Position numbers and translations under genes: made by a program. Below the pieces are notes generated by a model, which was not told the origin of the DNA, ran no database searches, and saw only the letters and a program-made list of their open reading frames with translations. Shown one piece after another: positions 7,878 through 15,604 of a DNA stretch of 21,237 nt. The stretch spans positions 1 through 21,237 of the forward strand of contig CAZOBB010000021.1 in NCBI GenBank assembly GCA_964577975.1. Direction: 5' to 3'. Position 1 is the stretch's first letter. Each line of letters begins with the position of its first letter. The stretch is from JAOZMY01 sp964577975 (GTDB lineage Bacteria > Desulfobacterota > S145-22).

Positions 7878-9217
7878 CGACGGTAAACTCCGTAAGATTT
7901 CGTGAAGTCCACCATGGCCTTGACGTTCTCATGCTTGGCCTCGTCGAACCATATACCGCAATCGACGATAAGCCCCCCTCCTTCGCCCACGACATCAATG
8001 AGCTCCTTGACGTTCTTTTCGATGTCCTTTGGCGTTCCCGTGTTGAGAAGCGTAATCGGGACATTGCCTTTGAAACAGGCGACATCCCCGAGAAGATCTT
8101 TCGCCATTTTGCGGTCCACGGTTTCGAACCAGTAAATGGCACTGCGGGGTGGAATGTCCCGGATAACGTCCAAACGGGGCGTATAGTCTCCCTCGAAGAG
8201 GGGCATGGGAACGATACCTTCATTGATCAGGCCGATCATGACATCCCGCAGACCGGGCCAGTAAAATTCTTTGAACTGTTTGTCGGACATGAAGTGCGCC
8301 GCCCCTTTGTGAAGCTCCAGGCTGACGACCGGATGTCCCGATGCCTTCGCCCCGTCAACTCCCATCTTGACGAGGATCGGAACCAGTTTTTCCTGGGCCT
8401 TGAGAAGCTTTTCCGGGTGCCGATACATATCCAGCATGACACCCTGGGTCCCGCGAAAGAAGTCGCCAATGACATCGTACGGGGCCGCGGCATGGGCGCT
8501 GGCTCGCATCAGCGGAAACCCCTCTGATTGAGACCACATGCTGAATTCTTTTACCTTCGTTGCCCATTTCAGCGCCTCGGTCCCCGCCCTTTTGATGTAA
8601 TCGAGGGCCTCCTGAAACTCCGGCAATCCCCATACCACCATGTTTTTGAAGAGATCCATGTAGTAGCAGATGGACTCCCTGACGGGACGTAGATTTGCGA
8701 AGGGACTCAGACCCGGGCACACCCTGGGGAGATAGACCCTCAACATGAAATCCGAGGGATCCTCGATGAAGTGGTCGTAGAACTCTTCCGTCTTGACATA
8801 TTCCTGTTCCACGAACTGGTAAATGTGATTCGGGGAAACCCCATGCCCCGGCCATTTGAGCTGCCGATAATCCAGGACGTCCAACAGCGGTCCCGACATG
8901 GTTACTCCGGATCCGGTGTGGGCATCCGGTTCGAATTCCTTCAGTGTCTTGCGCCATGCGGCGTTCGTTTTGTCGTAGTCATACATGGCCTCTTCCGCGG
9001 TCATTCCATTGTCCAATACCGGGAAAAGGCTGAACGTCGGCGTGACAGGGACGCGATCCGGCTCCCTGAGGTTGATGGCATCGATGATTCTCTGAACTCT
9101 CGCCTTGTAGGTTTCTTCAGCCTTGGAATCGGCGAACGTCACGTCACGGGGAGAAAGCCAGGATTCAAAAAGCTCGTTCCTCTTTTCCTCCGACCGCCTT
9201 GCGTCATACTCATACAT
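7874..9217 (-). CDS. UroD-superfamily corrinoid methyltransferase I (MtaA/MtvB-like)
   Basis: This 447-residue protein belongs to the uroporphyrinogen decarboxylase/MtaA/CmuA superfamily. After a 45-residue N-terminal extension it has the family landmark RIIDAINLREPDRVPVTPTFSLFP. Later landmarks are GVTMSGPLLDVLDY, SAHAAAPYDVIGDFFRGTQGVMLDMYRHPEKL, MSDKQFKEFYWPGLRDVM and KHENVKAM near the end. In corrinoid systems such enzymes cleave the methyl-oxygen bond of the substrate and methylate Co(I) of the partner protein. The HxCG zinc ligands of MtaA/MtbA are missing: that place reads PLFEGDYTP (Glu342, Asp344). Cys381 and Cys420 are kept with 38 residues between them, which points to a different zinc set. 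The start overlaps the corrinoid gene by 8 bp. The substrate cannot be read from sequence; a methoxylated aromatic is my best guess. Confidence 0.88.
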   Translation of the reverse strand: MYEYDARRSEEKRNELFESWLSPRDVTFADSKAEETYKARVQRIIDAINLREPDRVPVTPTFSLFPVLDNGMTAEEAMYDYDKTNAAWRKTLKEFEPDAHTGSGVTMSGPLLDVLDYRQLKWPGHGVSPNHIYQFVEQEYVKTEEFYDHFIEDPSDFMLRVYLPRVCPGLSPFANLRPVRESICYYMDLFKNMVVWGLPEFQEALDYIKRAGTEALKWATKVKEFSMWSQSEGFPLMRASAHAAAPYDVIGDFFRGTQGVMLDMYRHPEKLLKAQEKLVPILVKMGVDGAKASGHPVVSLELHKGAAHFMSDKQFKEFYWPGLRDVMIGLINEGIVPMPLFEGDYTPRLDVIRDIPPRSAIYWFETVDRKMAKDLLGDVACFKGNVPITLLNTGTPKDIEKNVKELIDVVGEGGGLIVDCGIWFDEAKHENVKAMVDFTKSYGVYRR

Positions 9218-9851
9218 CCTCTTTTCCTCCCACCCAGGATTTTGCGATGGTTACCGCCGCCATGGCATCTTTGCCGTAGGCATCGGCTCCCGTGTATCTG
9301 CTGATGTCCTCATTGATTTGTCCGCCGCCGATAATGATCTTGACCTTGTCCCTCAGCCCCGCGGCCTTGATGGCCTCTATCGTTTCCTTCATGGAATCGA
9401 AGGCGAGGGTCAAAAAGCCGCTGAGGCCCACGATAGGAGCATCCGTCTTCTTGATTTCTTCGACAAACCTTTCCGGAGGGACATCGACACCGAGATCGTA
9501 AACCTCGAATCCCGCCACATCGAGCATGAACACCACGATGTTTTTACCAATATCGTGAATGTCCCCGGCAACGGTTCCCAGGACGACTTTTCCCAACCTT
9601 TTCACGTCCAGAGACTTCGTGAGCCTCGGTTTCACCATTTCGGTAATTTGTTTCAAGATCTCCCCGGAATAGACAAGATCCGGGATAAAATACTCTCCAC
9701 TTTCAAAGCGCTCTCCCACGATCTGCATGGCCCTTCTCGCGTCATCCAAGATGGACAGGGGATCCTCGTTCCTCGCCAGCCTTTCTCTCGTAATTTTCAA
9801 CGCTGCCTCTTCTTCCAGATCTGAAAGCGTCATCACCAAATCATCATTCAT
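9210..9851 (-). CDS. Methyltransferase corrinoid-binding protein (MtaC/MtvC-like)
   Basis: This 213-residue protein has the standard two-domain form. A four-helix cap spans residues 1-85 (LARNEDPLSILDDARRAMQIVGERFESGEYFIPDLVYSGE). A Rossmann cobalamin-binding domain starts with GTVAGDIHDIGKN, where His99 of the DxHxxG motif is the lower cobalt ligand, and continues with VGLSGFLTLAFDSMKETIEAIK and IIIGGGQIN. It carries the methyl group between methyltransferase I (next gene, 8-bp overlap) and methyltransferase II. A strong GGAGG ribosome-binding site stands 9 nt before the ATG. The 64-bp gap to the binding-protein gene holds a small GCCTTC/GAAGGC hairpin (9884-9900), which could set different expression levels for the two halves of the operon. 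Confidence 0.95.
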   Translation of the reverse strand: MNDDLVMTLSDLEEEAALKITRERLARNEDPLSILDDARRAMQIVGERFESGEYFIPDLVYSGEILKQITEMVKPRLTKSLDVKRLGKVVLGTVAGDIHDIGKNIVVFMLDVAGFEVYDLGVDVPPERFVEEIKKTDAPIVGLSGFLTLAFDSMKETIEAIKAAGLRDKVKIIIGGGQINEDISRYTGADAYGKDAMAAVTIAKSWVGGKEDV

Positions 9852-9915
9852 TCACTTGACCTCCTTCGTGTCTGACCGGCGCGGCCTTCTTGGCGAAGGC
9901 TGCATCCTTTTTTGT

Positions 9916-11115
9916 TCAACGGGATGTCCTTACCAATCTCCATTCGCCGTTTTTCACAACGACCGGTACGTAACATCCGTAGGAAAGACCGTTATGATTA
10001 TCCTTCGAATAGCTGAAGATTCCGTTTTGCCCTACGACCTTCTTCAGGGCCTCGATACGGTCCCTCAACTGGGAGCGTATCTTCGCCAGATCGCCGGCCC
10101 GTGACGGATCGAGTTTCCCGTCGATTTTTTCGAGCGCGAGTTTTGTCATCGTCAGGGTGTCCCAGGCGTGCCCACTATAGAGGCTGAAAGTGCCATACTT
10201 CTTCGTGTAGCGATCGTAGAGTTCAACGGCGATCCTTTTTTGGGCATCGCTGTCCGGCAACTCGTGGGCCACCAAAGCCTTCAGGGACGTGCTCACGACA
10301 CCCTCGGCATATTTTCCCGCCAGTTTGATGAATTCAGGACCGACGACAGCATACTCGCTGTCGATGGGAGCCGTAAATCCCTGTTCCCTTGCCGTCTTCA
10401 GGACCTTCGCCGTGTCTCCCATGTAGCCACAAACGATCAGACCGTCAGCCCCGCTTTTCTTGATATGGGTAATCTGGGGACTCAGGTCGGTTACTCCGGG
10501 CCGATACTTTTCGATCACGGCAGGAACAAGGCCCTTCTTCTTACATGCCCAGAGAAAGGTAGCCTTTCCCGTCTGGCCATAGGCCGTGTCTATGTAGATG
10601 TAGGCAATCTTCTTCGCTCCTTTTTGGATCAGATCTTCGACGAGAAGCGGCGTCGAGGCATCCCGTTGGCAAGGCACCACGTTGAAGATCCACTTCTTGG
10701 TTGGCCGCCAGATTTTTGAGGAGGCCGCGTTGGAAAACAGGACGGTGTGTCCCGATGTTGCCGCCTGGATACATGCCAACGTGGATCCTGAGGTGCTGTA
10801 ACCAAGCACCGCGATTACGTGGTCCACGGAGATCAATTTCTTGGTGTTCAGGACAGCCTTTGCCGGCTTGCTCTCGTTGTCAAGAATGATCAGTTTTATG
10901 GGACGGCCGTTTATTCCCCCGGCCTTGTTGATATCTTCTGCGAGCATCTTGTAGACCCGCATCTCCGGGACGCCCAAACCCGCAGCCCGCCCGGTCAGGT
11001 CCACGGCGATACCGACGGTATAGGGAGCCTTCCCGGCGTAGGAAACCGGTGAGTTCAAACCGAACCCCACAAGTATAATGACGATTACACCTATGATCGT
11101 GGCTATCCTTTTCAT
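9916..11115 (-). CDS. Periplasmic substrate-binding protein of a branched-chain-amino-acid-type ABC importer
   Basis: This 399-residue protein starts with a signal peptide (MKRIATIIGVIVIILVGFG, likely cut after SYA at residue 27). It then shows the Peripla_BP_6 pattern: VGIAVDLTGRAAGLGVPEMRVYKMLAEDINKAGGINGRPIKLIILDNESKPAKAV, a hinge region, and a second lobe with KIAYIYIDTAYGQTGKATF and ITHIKKSGADGLIVCGY. It delivers its ligand to the permeases encoded upstream. Proteins of this family bind amino acids but also aromatic acids and other carboxylates. Because the next genes are demethylation genes, the ligand is probably the methylated substrate. The ribosome-binding site is GGAGG 6 nt before the ATG. 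A 97-bp gap separates it from livF. Confidence 0.93.
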   Translation of the reverse strand: MKRIATIIGVIVIILVGFGLNSPVSYAGKAPYTVGIAVDLTGRAAGLGVPEMRVYKMLAEDINKAGGINGRPIKLIILDNESKPAKAVLNTKKLISVDHVIAVLGYSTSGSTLACIQAATSGHTVLFSNAASSKIWRPTKKWIFNVVPCQRDASTPLLVEDLIQKGAKKIAYIYIDTAYGQTGKATFLWACKKKGLVPAVIEKYRPGVTDLSPQITHIKKSGADGLIVCGYMGDTAKVLKTAREQGFTAPIDSEYAVVGPEFIKLAGKYAEGVVSTSLKALVAHELPDSDAQKRIAVELYDRYTKKYGTFSLYSGHAWDTLTMTKLALEKIDGKLDPSRAGDLAKIRSQLRDRIEALKKVVGQNGIFSYSKDNHNGLSYGCYVPVVVKNGEWRLVRTSR

Positions 11116-11212
11116 GTCTTTCCTCCTTTTTCTGGTTAATGCGTCGTGTTTGTTGGTTTTTTCCGGGGGATTTCCCCGTCTTAGGCATACCTCCTTTCTT
11201 TTGTGTGCTATT

Positions 11213-11959
11213 TCACGTGCCGAGATAAGCAGACAAAAAGGTTCCCTTTGAAGTCATCGTTTTTCGAGTCCCTTCTGCCTTAATGGTTCCGTTCTCCAAT
11301 ATGTAAACGTAGTCGGCAATCTCCATGGCCGCCCCGGCATTCTGTTCTGCAAGAAGGATGGAGATCCGTAGTTTGCGGGTAATGGCCTTGAGCAAATTCA
11401 TCATTTCCCGGACTAGCAAAGGAGATAATCCCAGCGAGGGCTCGTCGAGAACCAGGAGTTTGGGATCGGCCATCAGAGCACGTCCGAGTGCCAGCATCTG
11501 CTGTTCTCCTCCGGAAAGGGTTTCCGCTGCCTGTCTAAGCCTCTTCTGCAAGACGGGAAACAGTTCGAAGACCATGGGCAGTCGCTGAACTAGCATCTTT
11601 TTCCTCTTGTCTCTACGCAGGGGATACGTTCCCAACAGGAGGTTGTCGGAGACGCTCATGGAGGTAAACAGTTCCCTTCCTTCCGGCACACTGGCAATTC
11701 CCTCCCTGACCACTCCAAAGGGAGGAAGGAACGACAGGTCCCGTTTCCTGAAATAAATCCGGCCTTGCCTGGCTTTCAGACGACCCGTAACCGTTTTCAA
11801 AAGGGTGGATTTTCCCGCCCCATTGCTTCCCAACAGCACGGTGATCACCCCTTCCGCCACCGTCATGGTGACGTTTCTCAGGGCCAGGGCGTCACCGTAA
11901 AAAACACTGATGTCTTGAATCTCGAGCAAGGGGGGGATGAAAGGGGTTCGCTTTTCCAT
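11213..11959 (-). CDS. livF: ABC importer ATPase, LivF type
   Basis: This 248-residue ATP-binding protein has Walker A GSNGAGKST (about 44-52), a Q-loop region with SVPEGRELFTSMSVSDNLLLG typical of LivF, the signature LSGGEQQMLALGRAL, Walker B LLVLDEPSLGLSPL and the switch region ILLAEQNAGAAMEIADYVYILENG. It forms a heterodimer with LivG that powers uptake. It lies 19 bp downstream of livG in the same operon. Length and motifs are normal. Confidence 0.95.
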   Translation of the reverse strand: MEKRTPFIPPLLEIQDISVFYGDALALRNVTMTVAEGVITVLLGSNGAGKSTLLKTVTGRLKARQGRIYFRKRDLSFLPPFGVVREGIASVPEGRELFTSMSVSDNLLLGTYPLRRDKRKKMLVQRLPMVFELFPVLQKRLRQAAETLSGGEQQMLALGRALMADPKLLVLDEPSLGLSPLLVREMMNLLKAITRKLRISILLAEQNAGAAMEIADYVYILENGTIKAEGTRKTMTSKGTFLSAYLGT

Positions 11960-11978
11960 TGTGACGTCGATCCTTCTA

Positions 11979-12794
11979 CTACTCCCATGTGCTTTCGCCG
12001 AGGTAGGCCTCGATGACCTTGGCGTCGTTTCGTATTTTTTCAGGTGTGTCGTCGGCGATCTTTTCTCCGTAGTTCAGGACAATGACCCGGTCGGAAATAG
12101 ACATGACGAACGGAACGTTATGTTCTACCAGAAGGATTCTGAGATCGCTCTCCGACAACAGAATCTGAATAAGCTCCTTGAGTTTCGCGACCTCGTGAGC
12201 GGCTAGGCCTCCGGCAGGCTCATCAAGCATCAACAACCGAGGATTCGCTCCGAGGGCCCGTGCGATGCCGAGCAGCTTTCTCTCTCCCAAAGGGAGGTTC
12301 GTCGCCCTTTCGTGAGCCTTTTTCTCCAACCCGGTCAGTGCGAGGTTGCGATAGGCCGTTTCTGCAATCAAAACCTCTTCCCTCCGTTCCCCCTTCAAAT
12401 GCAGCCCGGCGGCGATCATTCCCGTTTTCCCCTTCAGATGGCATCCGACCATGGCATTTTCCAGCACAGTCATGTCGGCAAACAGCTCCTCCAGTTGAAA
12501 CGTCCTGCAGATCCCGAGAGAAGTCCTTTTGTGGGCCGGAAGCGGAACGAGATCCTTCCCGTCCAAAACAATTTTCCCCGAATCAGGCGGGAAAACACCG
12601 CTCAATAGATTGATCAGGGTTGTTTTTCCGGCACCGTTCGGTCCGATAATGGACAGAACGCGCTCGTGGGTGATCGTGAAACACACGCCGCTTATGGCTT
12701 GAATCCCTCCGAAACGTTTCGATAGGCCTTCCACCGAGAGAGAGAAAGGCTCCTTTTCGATCGTTGGAAGGATTTTGTTACCGTTCACGGCCAA
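11979..12794 (-). CDS. livG: ABC importer ATPase, LivG type
   Basis: This 271-residue ATP-binding protein has Walker A GPNGAGKTT (51-59), the LivG-type Q-loop ICRTFQLEELFADMTVLENAMVG, signature LPLGERKLLGIARAL (167-181), Walker B LLMLDEPAGGL (187-197) and the switch sequence ILLVEHNVPFVMSISDRVIVLNYG. The signature departs from LSGGQ, as is common in LivG. The start overlaps the end of livM by 17 bp. It works with LivF on the cytoplasmic face of the LivHM permease. Confidence 0.95.
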   Translation of the reverse strand: MAVNGNKILPTIEKEPFSLSVEGLSKRFGGIQAISGVCFTITHERVLSIIGPNGAGKTTLINLLSGVFPPDSGKIVLDGKDLVPLPAHKRTSLGICRTFQLEELFADMTVLENAMVGCHLKGKTGMIAAGLHLKGERREEVLIAETAYRNLALTGLEKKAHERATNLPLGERKLLGIARALGANPRLLMLDEPAGGLAAHEVAKLKELIQILLSESDLRILLVEHNVPFVMSISDRVIVLNYGEKIADDTPEKIRNDAKVIEAYLGESTWE

Positions 12795-13770
12795 TTTCCC
12801 TTCTCAAGAATGTGGCAACTTGATCCATCCCTCCCACCAGGCCCTTCGGCATGAAAATCAGGACGACGATGATCAGCAAGCCGAAAAAGACAACGTCAAC
12901 CTCGCTGCTGATCGAAGGAAATCCCTTCCTGAGGTAGGCATTTAAGGCCTCTTTCAGCCAGATCACGGAAAATGTTCCGACTAGGGCTCCTCGCAGATCC
13001 CCAAGTCCTCCCATGATTGTCATCATGAGCAATTCGAGCAGTAGGGGAAACCCGAACGAATCCGGAACGACAAAACGCAGGTAGAAACAGAAAATTCCGC
13101 CTGCGACGGCCGCCATCGTGGCCGTCAGGACGAAAACCTGCAACTTGTAGTAAGAGACGTGAATCCCAACGCTACTACTCGCCAATTCACTGTCTCGGAG
13201 CGCCCGGAGCGCTCGACCTACCCGTGATGCGGCCAAATTTGAGCAAAATAGATAACACACGAGGCAGAAAAACCACGACAGGTAGTAGAATTGAAGATCA
13301 CTGGTCAAGGTGTATCCCGCGATACGCAAAGCGGGGATACCAACCAACCCTTCCGGGCCGCCGGTCAGGCCGGTCCATTGTGCCGCCGCGACCTGGGCGA
13401 CGATGATAATGGCAAAAGTAGCACAGGCAAGGTAAAAACCCTTCAGCCTGAGAACGGGGGCACCAATGACGAAGGCCACAACCGCTGCAAATCCACCCGC
13501 CGCAACGATGCTCGCCATGGGCGGTAAAATTCCCCGAGTCGCGGCGATGCCGGAAACATAGGCCCCTAATCCAAACCACGTCGGATGAGCAAGGGAAAAA
13601 AGGCCCGTCTGTCCCATTAGGAGTTCCATGCCGAGGGAAAGAACTCCATAAATGGCGATCAAGATCATAACACTGGTCATGTAATTGCTCCGTATAATCC
13701 AAGGTCCCAACGCGACGGCCAATGAAAACAGGAGGAATCCCTTCCTTTGTTTCAGTTCCCTAACAGCCAT
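12778..13770 (-). CDS. livM: ABC importer permease, LivM type
   Basis: This 330-residue membrane protein has about eight to ten hydrophobic segments. It shows the family pattern ELLMGQTGLFSLAHPTWFGLGAYVSGI near the N-terminus, the LRLKGFYLACATFAI segment, and LLELLMMTIMGGLGDLRGALVG, the cytoplasmic coupling region that contacts the ATPases. It pairs with LivH to form the inner-membrane channel. The start overlaps livH by 11 bp. Confidence 0.95.
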   Translation of the reverse strand: MAVRELKQRKGFLLFSLAVALGPWIIRSNYMTSVMILIAIYGVLSLGMELLMGQTGLFSLAHPTWFGLGAYVSGIAATRGILPPMASIVAAGGFAAVVAFVIGAPVLRLKGFYLACATFAIIIVAQVAAAQWTGLTGGPEGLVGIPALRIAGYTLTSDLQFYYLSWFFCLVCYLFCSNLAASRVGRALRALRDSELASSSVGIHVSYYKLQVFVLTATMAAVAGGIFCFYLRFVVPDSFGFPLLLELLMMTIMGGLGDLRGALVGTFSVIWLKEALNAYLRKGFPSISSEVDVVFFGLLIIVVLIFMPKGLVGGMDQVATFLRREIGRER

Positions 13771-14647
13771 GCCCTGGCATCCTTATTTTTCGCATCCCCA
13801 AATCTAGGGTCTGAACGATTAGAAAAACGATCATAAAGCCGAGGGAGAGGGCATCTCCCCATCCCGTCGAGACGAACCCGGCGAAGAATCCCTCCAAGAG
13901 CCCAAGCACAAGCCCCGCAACGACCGTATTCCTGATCTCCCATCCCCCGACGATCGCGACGACCAACCCCTTCAACGAGGCGAGCAATCCGACGTTGTAA
14001 CCCGTGAAGGCAATGGGTGTGATAATAATTCCCGCCAGGGCCCCCATCCCGCCGGCCAGGGCAAAACAGAACAGCCTGAATCTACCAACATTGATCCCGA
14101 ACAATTCCGCCCCTGTGCGGTTTACGGATGAGGCCCTGAGAGCCTTCCCGAAAAGGGTGTGGTTGAGAAACAGGTGAAGGCCTACCATGAGAACGGCCAA
14201 CACTCCCACGACAAAAAGGGCTTGAGGCGTGACCGTGGCTCCGAAAATATTGATGGATTTTGAAGAGAAAACGGGGGGAATTGTGTGGGTCTCGGTCCCG
14301 CAAGTGATGAGAACCAATCCCTTGATGACCGAGGCTGCCGCGATGGTAACCAGCATGTATACCATTTCCGTTGCGTGCTTAATGGGACGGATAACCAGGC
14401 GCTCGACCAGCATCGCAACAATACACGTGAGAACGATGGAAAGCACCGCCGCAAGACCGAGATCCATCCCGGAGGTTTCAAAAAACCATGTCAACATCCC
14501 TCCCAGCATCACGAATTCTCCCGTAGCAAAGTTCAAAACCCCACTGATGAGGAAAACGGTGCTCCAGCATAGTCCGACGATGGCATAGATACTGCCGCTC
14601 GTGATGCCTGAGATGGCATATTGAATGATTTGTGAAATAAAAGTCAT
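13760..14647 (-). CDS. livH: ABC importer permease, LivH type; first gene of the import/demethylation operon
   Basis: This 295-residue membrane permease has the LivH N-terminus ISGITSGSIYAIVGLCWSTVFLISGVLNFATGEFVMLGGM, the LRASSVNRTGAELFGIN segment, and VVAIVGGWEIRNTVVAGLVLGLLE near the C-terminus. It forms the channel with LivM. The start ATG follows an AGGTGA ribosome-binding site by 4 nt. A sigma54-type promoter lies 23-38 bp upstream, so the transcript would begin about 12 nt before the ATG. This makes livH the first gene of the long operon. Confidence 0.95.
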   Translation of the reverse strand: MTFISQIIQYAISGITSGSIYAIVGLCWSTVFLISGVLNFATGEFVMLGGMLTWFFETSGMDLGLAAVLSIVLTCIVAMLVERLVIRPIKHATEMVYMLVTIAAASVIKGLVLITCGTETHTIPPVFSSKSINIFGATVTPQALFVVGVLAVLMVGLHLFLNHTLFGKALRASSVNRTGAELFGINVGRFRLFCFALAGGMGALAGIIITPIAFTGYNVGLLASLKGLVVAIVGGWEIRNTVVAGLVLGLLEGFFAGFVSTGWGDALSLGFMIVFLIVQTLDLGMRKIRMPGHGC

Positions 14648-14669
14648 TCATTCACCTCGCCATGAGGGT

Positions 14670-14685
14670 TGCAAGAACCGATCCA
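14670..14685 (-). promoter_or_regulatory. Candidate sigma54 (-24/-12) promoter of the import/demethylation operon
   Basis: Read on the minus strand, the site is TGGATCGGTTCTTGCA. Against the consensus TGGCACG-N4-TTGCA it matches 10 of 12 fixed positions, including the essential GG and GC at the correct spacing. The predicted start site is near 14659, which leaves the livH ribosome-binding site inside a 12-nt leader. A sigma54 activator is encoded at the end of the same operon. Confidence 0.65.
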
Positions 14686-14757
14686 GAGGAGAGATATGAG
14701 AAAATATCCCTGAAACCGCATGGATGAGAGATAGCTGTGCCGGGGTGGCGAGAAAGG

Positions 14758-14779
14758 AAATTACGATATAATGTAATTT
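14758..14779. promoter_or_regulatory. Dyad AAATTAC-N8-GTAATTT, candidate activator (enhancer) site
   Basis: Perfect 7-bp inverted repeats are separated by 8 bp. The centre lies about 110 bp upstream of the predicted sigma54 start site, the normal range for an upstream activating sequence bound by a Fis-type helix-turn-helix dimer. No other dyad of this quality was seen between livH and the preceding palindrome. Confidence 0.5.
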
Positions 14780-14843
14780 TACGCTATTTTGCAGATGCTC
14801 CGCATCCTCGATTCGCGGAAAGAGAAAAGAATTTCCGGATAAG

Positions 14844-14883
14844 AAGAGAGGGGATGGAGATTGCAATCTCCATCCCCTCTCTT
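14844..14883 (-). terminator. Perfect 40-bp palindrome, terminator-like hairpin after the Gly-rich gene
   Basis: The arms AAGAGAGGGGATGGAGATTG and CAATCTCCATCCCCTCTCTT are exact reverse complements with no spacer, giving a 20-bp stem. It lies 22 bp past the stop codon of the gene at 14906-15451. No clear U-run follows on either strand, so it may act as a transcription block without being a textbook intrinsic terminator. It separates the Gly-rich gene from the livH promoter region. Confidence 0.6.
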
Positions 14884-14905
14884 TGGGGGAAAGAAGGAGT
14901 GACTT

Positions 14906-15451
14906 TTAGCCGACGTGACCTGAATCGATATCCGTCCCATAGCCTGGACCGTATCCCGTGCCGCCAACACCAAGCCCGGGCCCATTCCCGTAACCGGTTC
15001 CGTCCCCGGCTCCTTCGGCATGGCCCGTGTGACCTTCTCCATGGCCTGGTCCGTTTCCATGTCTCGAGGCATGTTCGGCATTTGTTCCCATGTCGGCGCT
15101 CATGTCAGCACCCATACCCGTTCCCATACCGCTGCCGCTGTCGGCTCCCATGCCAGTGCCCGTTCCTGTGCCGGTACCGCTTCCCATACCGCCTTGTCCT
15201 GCACCGGCTCCTTGTCCGCCGCCATTACCGCCTTCCGCGCCCATACCGGCTCCGAATCCGCCGCCGTCACCACCCATGCCGCCGCCGAATCCGCCGCCTT
15301 CTCCACCAGCACCGCCGCCACCGCCGCGGGCGATCAGGTAGGTGCCATTGACTCCGGCGAGACTTCTCGATGGTGTTGGGTTCCATGTAATTCCTGCGAT
15401 CAAAAAGAGGATAGCTCCTGCCACTACTAAAATCAACCCTGCTTTTTTCAT
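14906..15451 (-). CDS. Membrane-anchored glycine-rich protein of unknown function
   Basis: This 181-residue protein has one hydrophobic N-terminal segment (KAGLILVVAGAILFLIAGI, about residues 3-21) and then an almost pure Gly/Met/Ala/His/Ser low-complexity tail. Runs of GGG are followed by GMG, GTG and GHGEGHTGH patterns. No cysteine is present. A strong GGAGG ribosome-binding site stands 8 nt before the ATG and a palindrome closes the gene, so it is a real gene despite its composition. A candidate promoter lies at 15481-15510. It follows the ECF sigma/CBM48 operon, whose last gene also encodes a Gly/His-rich tail, so the two may share a role at the cell surface. I do not recognise a family. 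Confidence 0.8.
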   Translation of the reverse strand: MKKAGLILVVAGAILFLIAGITWNPTPSRSLAGVNGTYLIARGGGGGAGGEGGGFGGGMGGDGGGFGAGMGAEGGNGGGQGAGAGQGGMGSGTGTGTGTGMGADSGSGMGTGMGADMSADMGTNAEHASRHGNGPGHGEGHTGHAEGAGDGTGYGNGPGLGVGGTGYGPGYGTDIDSGHVG

Positions 15452-15480
15452 TGTTAGTACCTCCTTTGTGTTGTTTGTCC

Positions 15481-15510
15481 AATATACGGATGAGGGTTAG
15501 AAAGGGTCAC
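15481..15510 (-). promoter_or_regulatory. Candidate promoter of the Gly-rich gene
   Basis: On the minus strand GTGACC (15505-15510) and TATATT (15481-15486) are separated by 18 bp. The -10 matches the sigma70 consensus at 5 of 6 positions and the -35 at 4 of 6. It lies between the terminator of the preceding operon and the gene. Recognition by the neighbouring ECF sigma factor cannot be excluded. Confidence 0.35.
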
Positions 15511-15532
15511 GCCGGTGATAAAAAATTTTTAT

Positions 15533-15573
15533 GAAGAAAAAAGCGCGACGATTAAATGGGTTTACCGTCACGC
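15533..15573 (-). terminator. Intrinsic terminator of the ECF sigma/CBM48 operon
   Basis: On the minus strand GCGTGACG pairs with CGTCGCGC (8 bp, one G-U pair) around a 15-nt loop and is followed at once by a run of six T. It lies 32 nt past the stop codon at 15605. The position and T-run make it a good rho-independent terminator. Confidence 0.7.
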
Positions 15574-15604
15574 CTTGTGATGTATAGGTTCTTAGGAAAT
15601 AGCT

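Noticed and set aside
10880..11188. Minus-strand frame with AAGGAGG directly before its ATG
   Set aside because: The ribosome-binding site touches the ATG with no spacing, and most of the frame is an out-of-frame reading of the binding-protein gene.
11116..11212. Possible terminator or attenuator (GGGGA/TCCCC hairpin) between livF and the binding-protein gene
   Set aside because: The stem is only about 5 bp with no U-run; it is more likely an mRNA processing element if anything, and is too weak to list.
14648..14843. Cobalamin riboswitch upstream of the corrinoid operon
   Set aside because: No B12-box-like sequence or suitable leader was seen, and the predicted leader is only about 12 nt.
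14737..15351. Plus-strand Arg/His-rich frame of 204 codons
   Set aside because: It is the antisense reading of the Gly-rich gene and the palindrome; its composition follows from GGN codons on the other strand.
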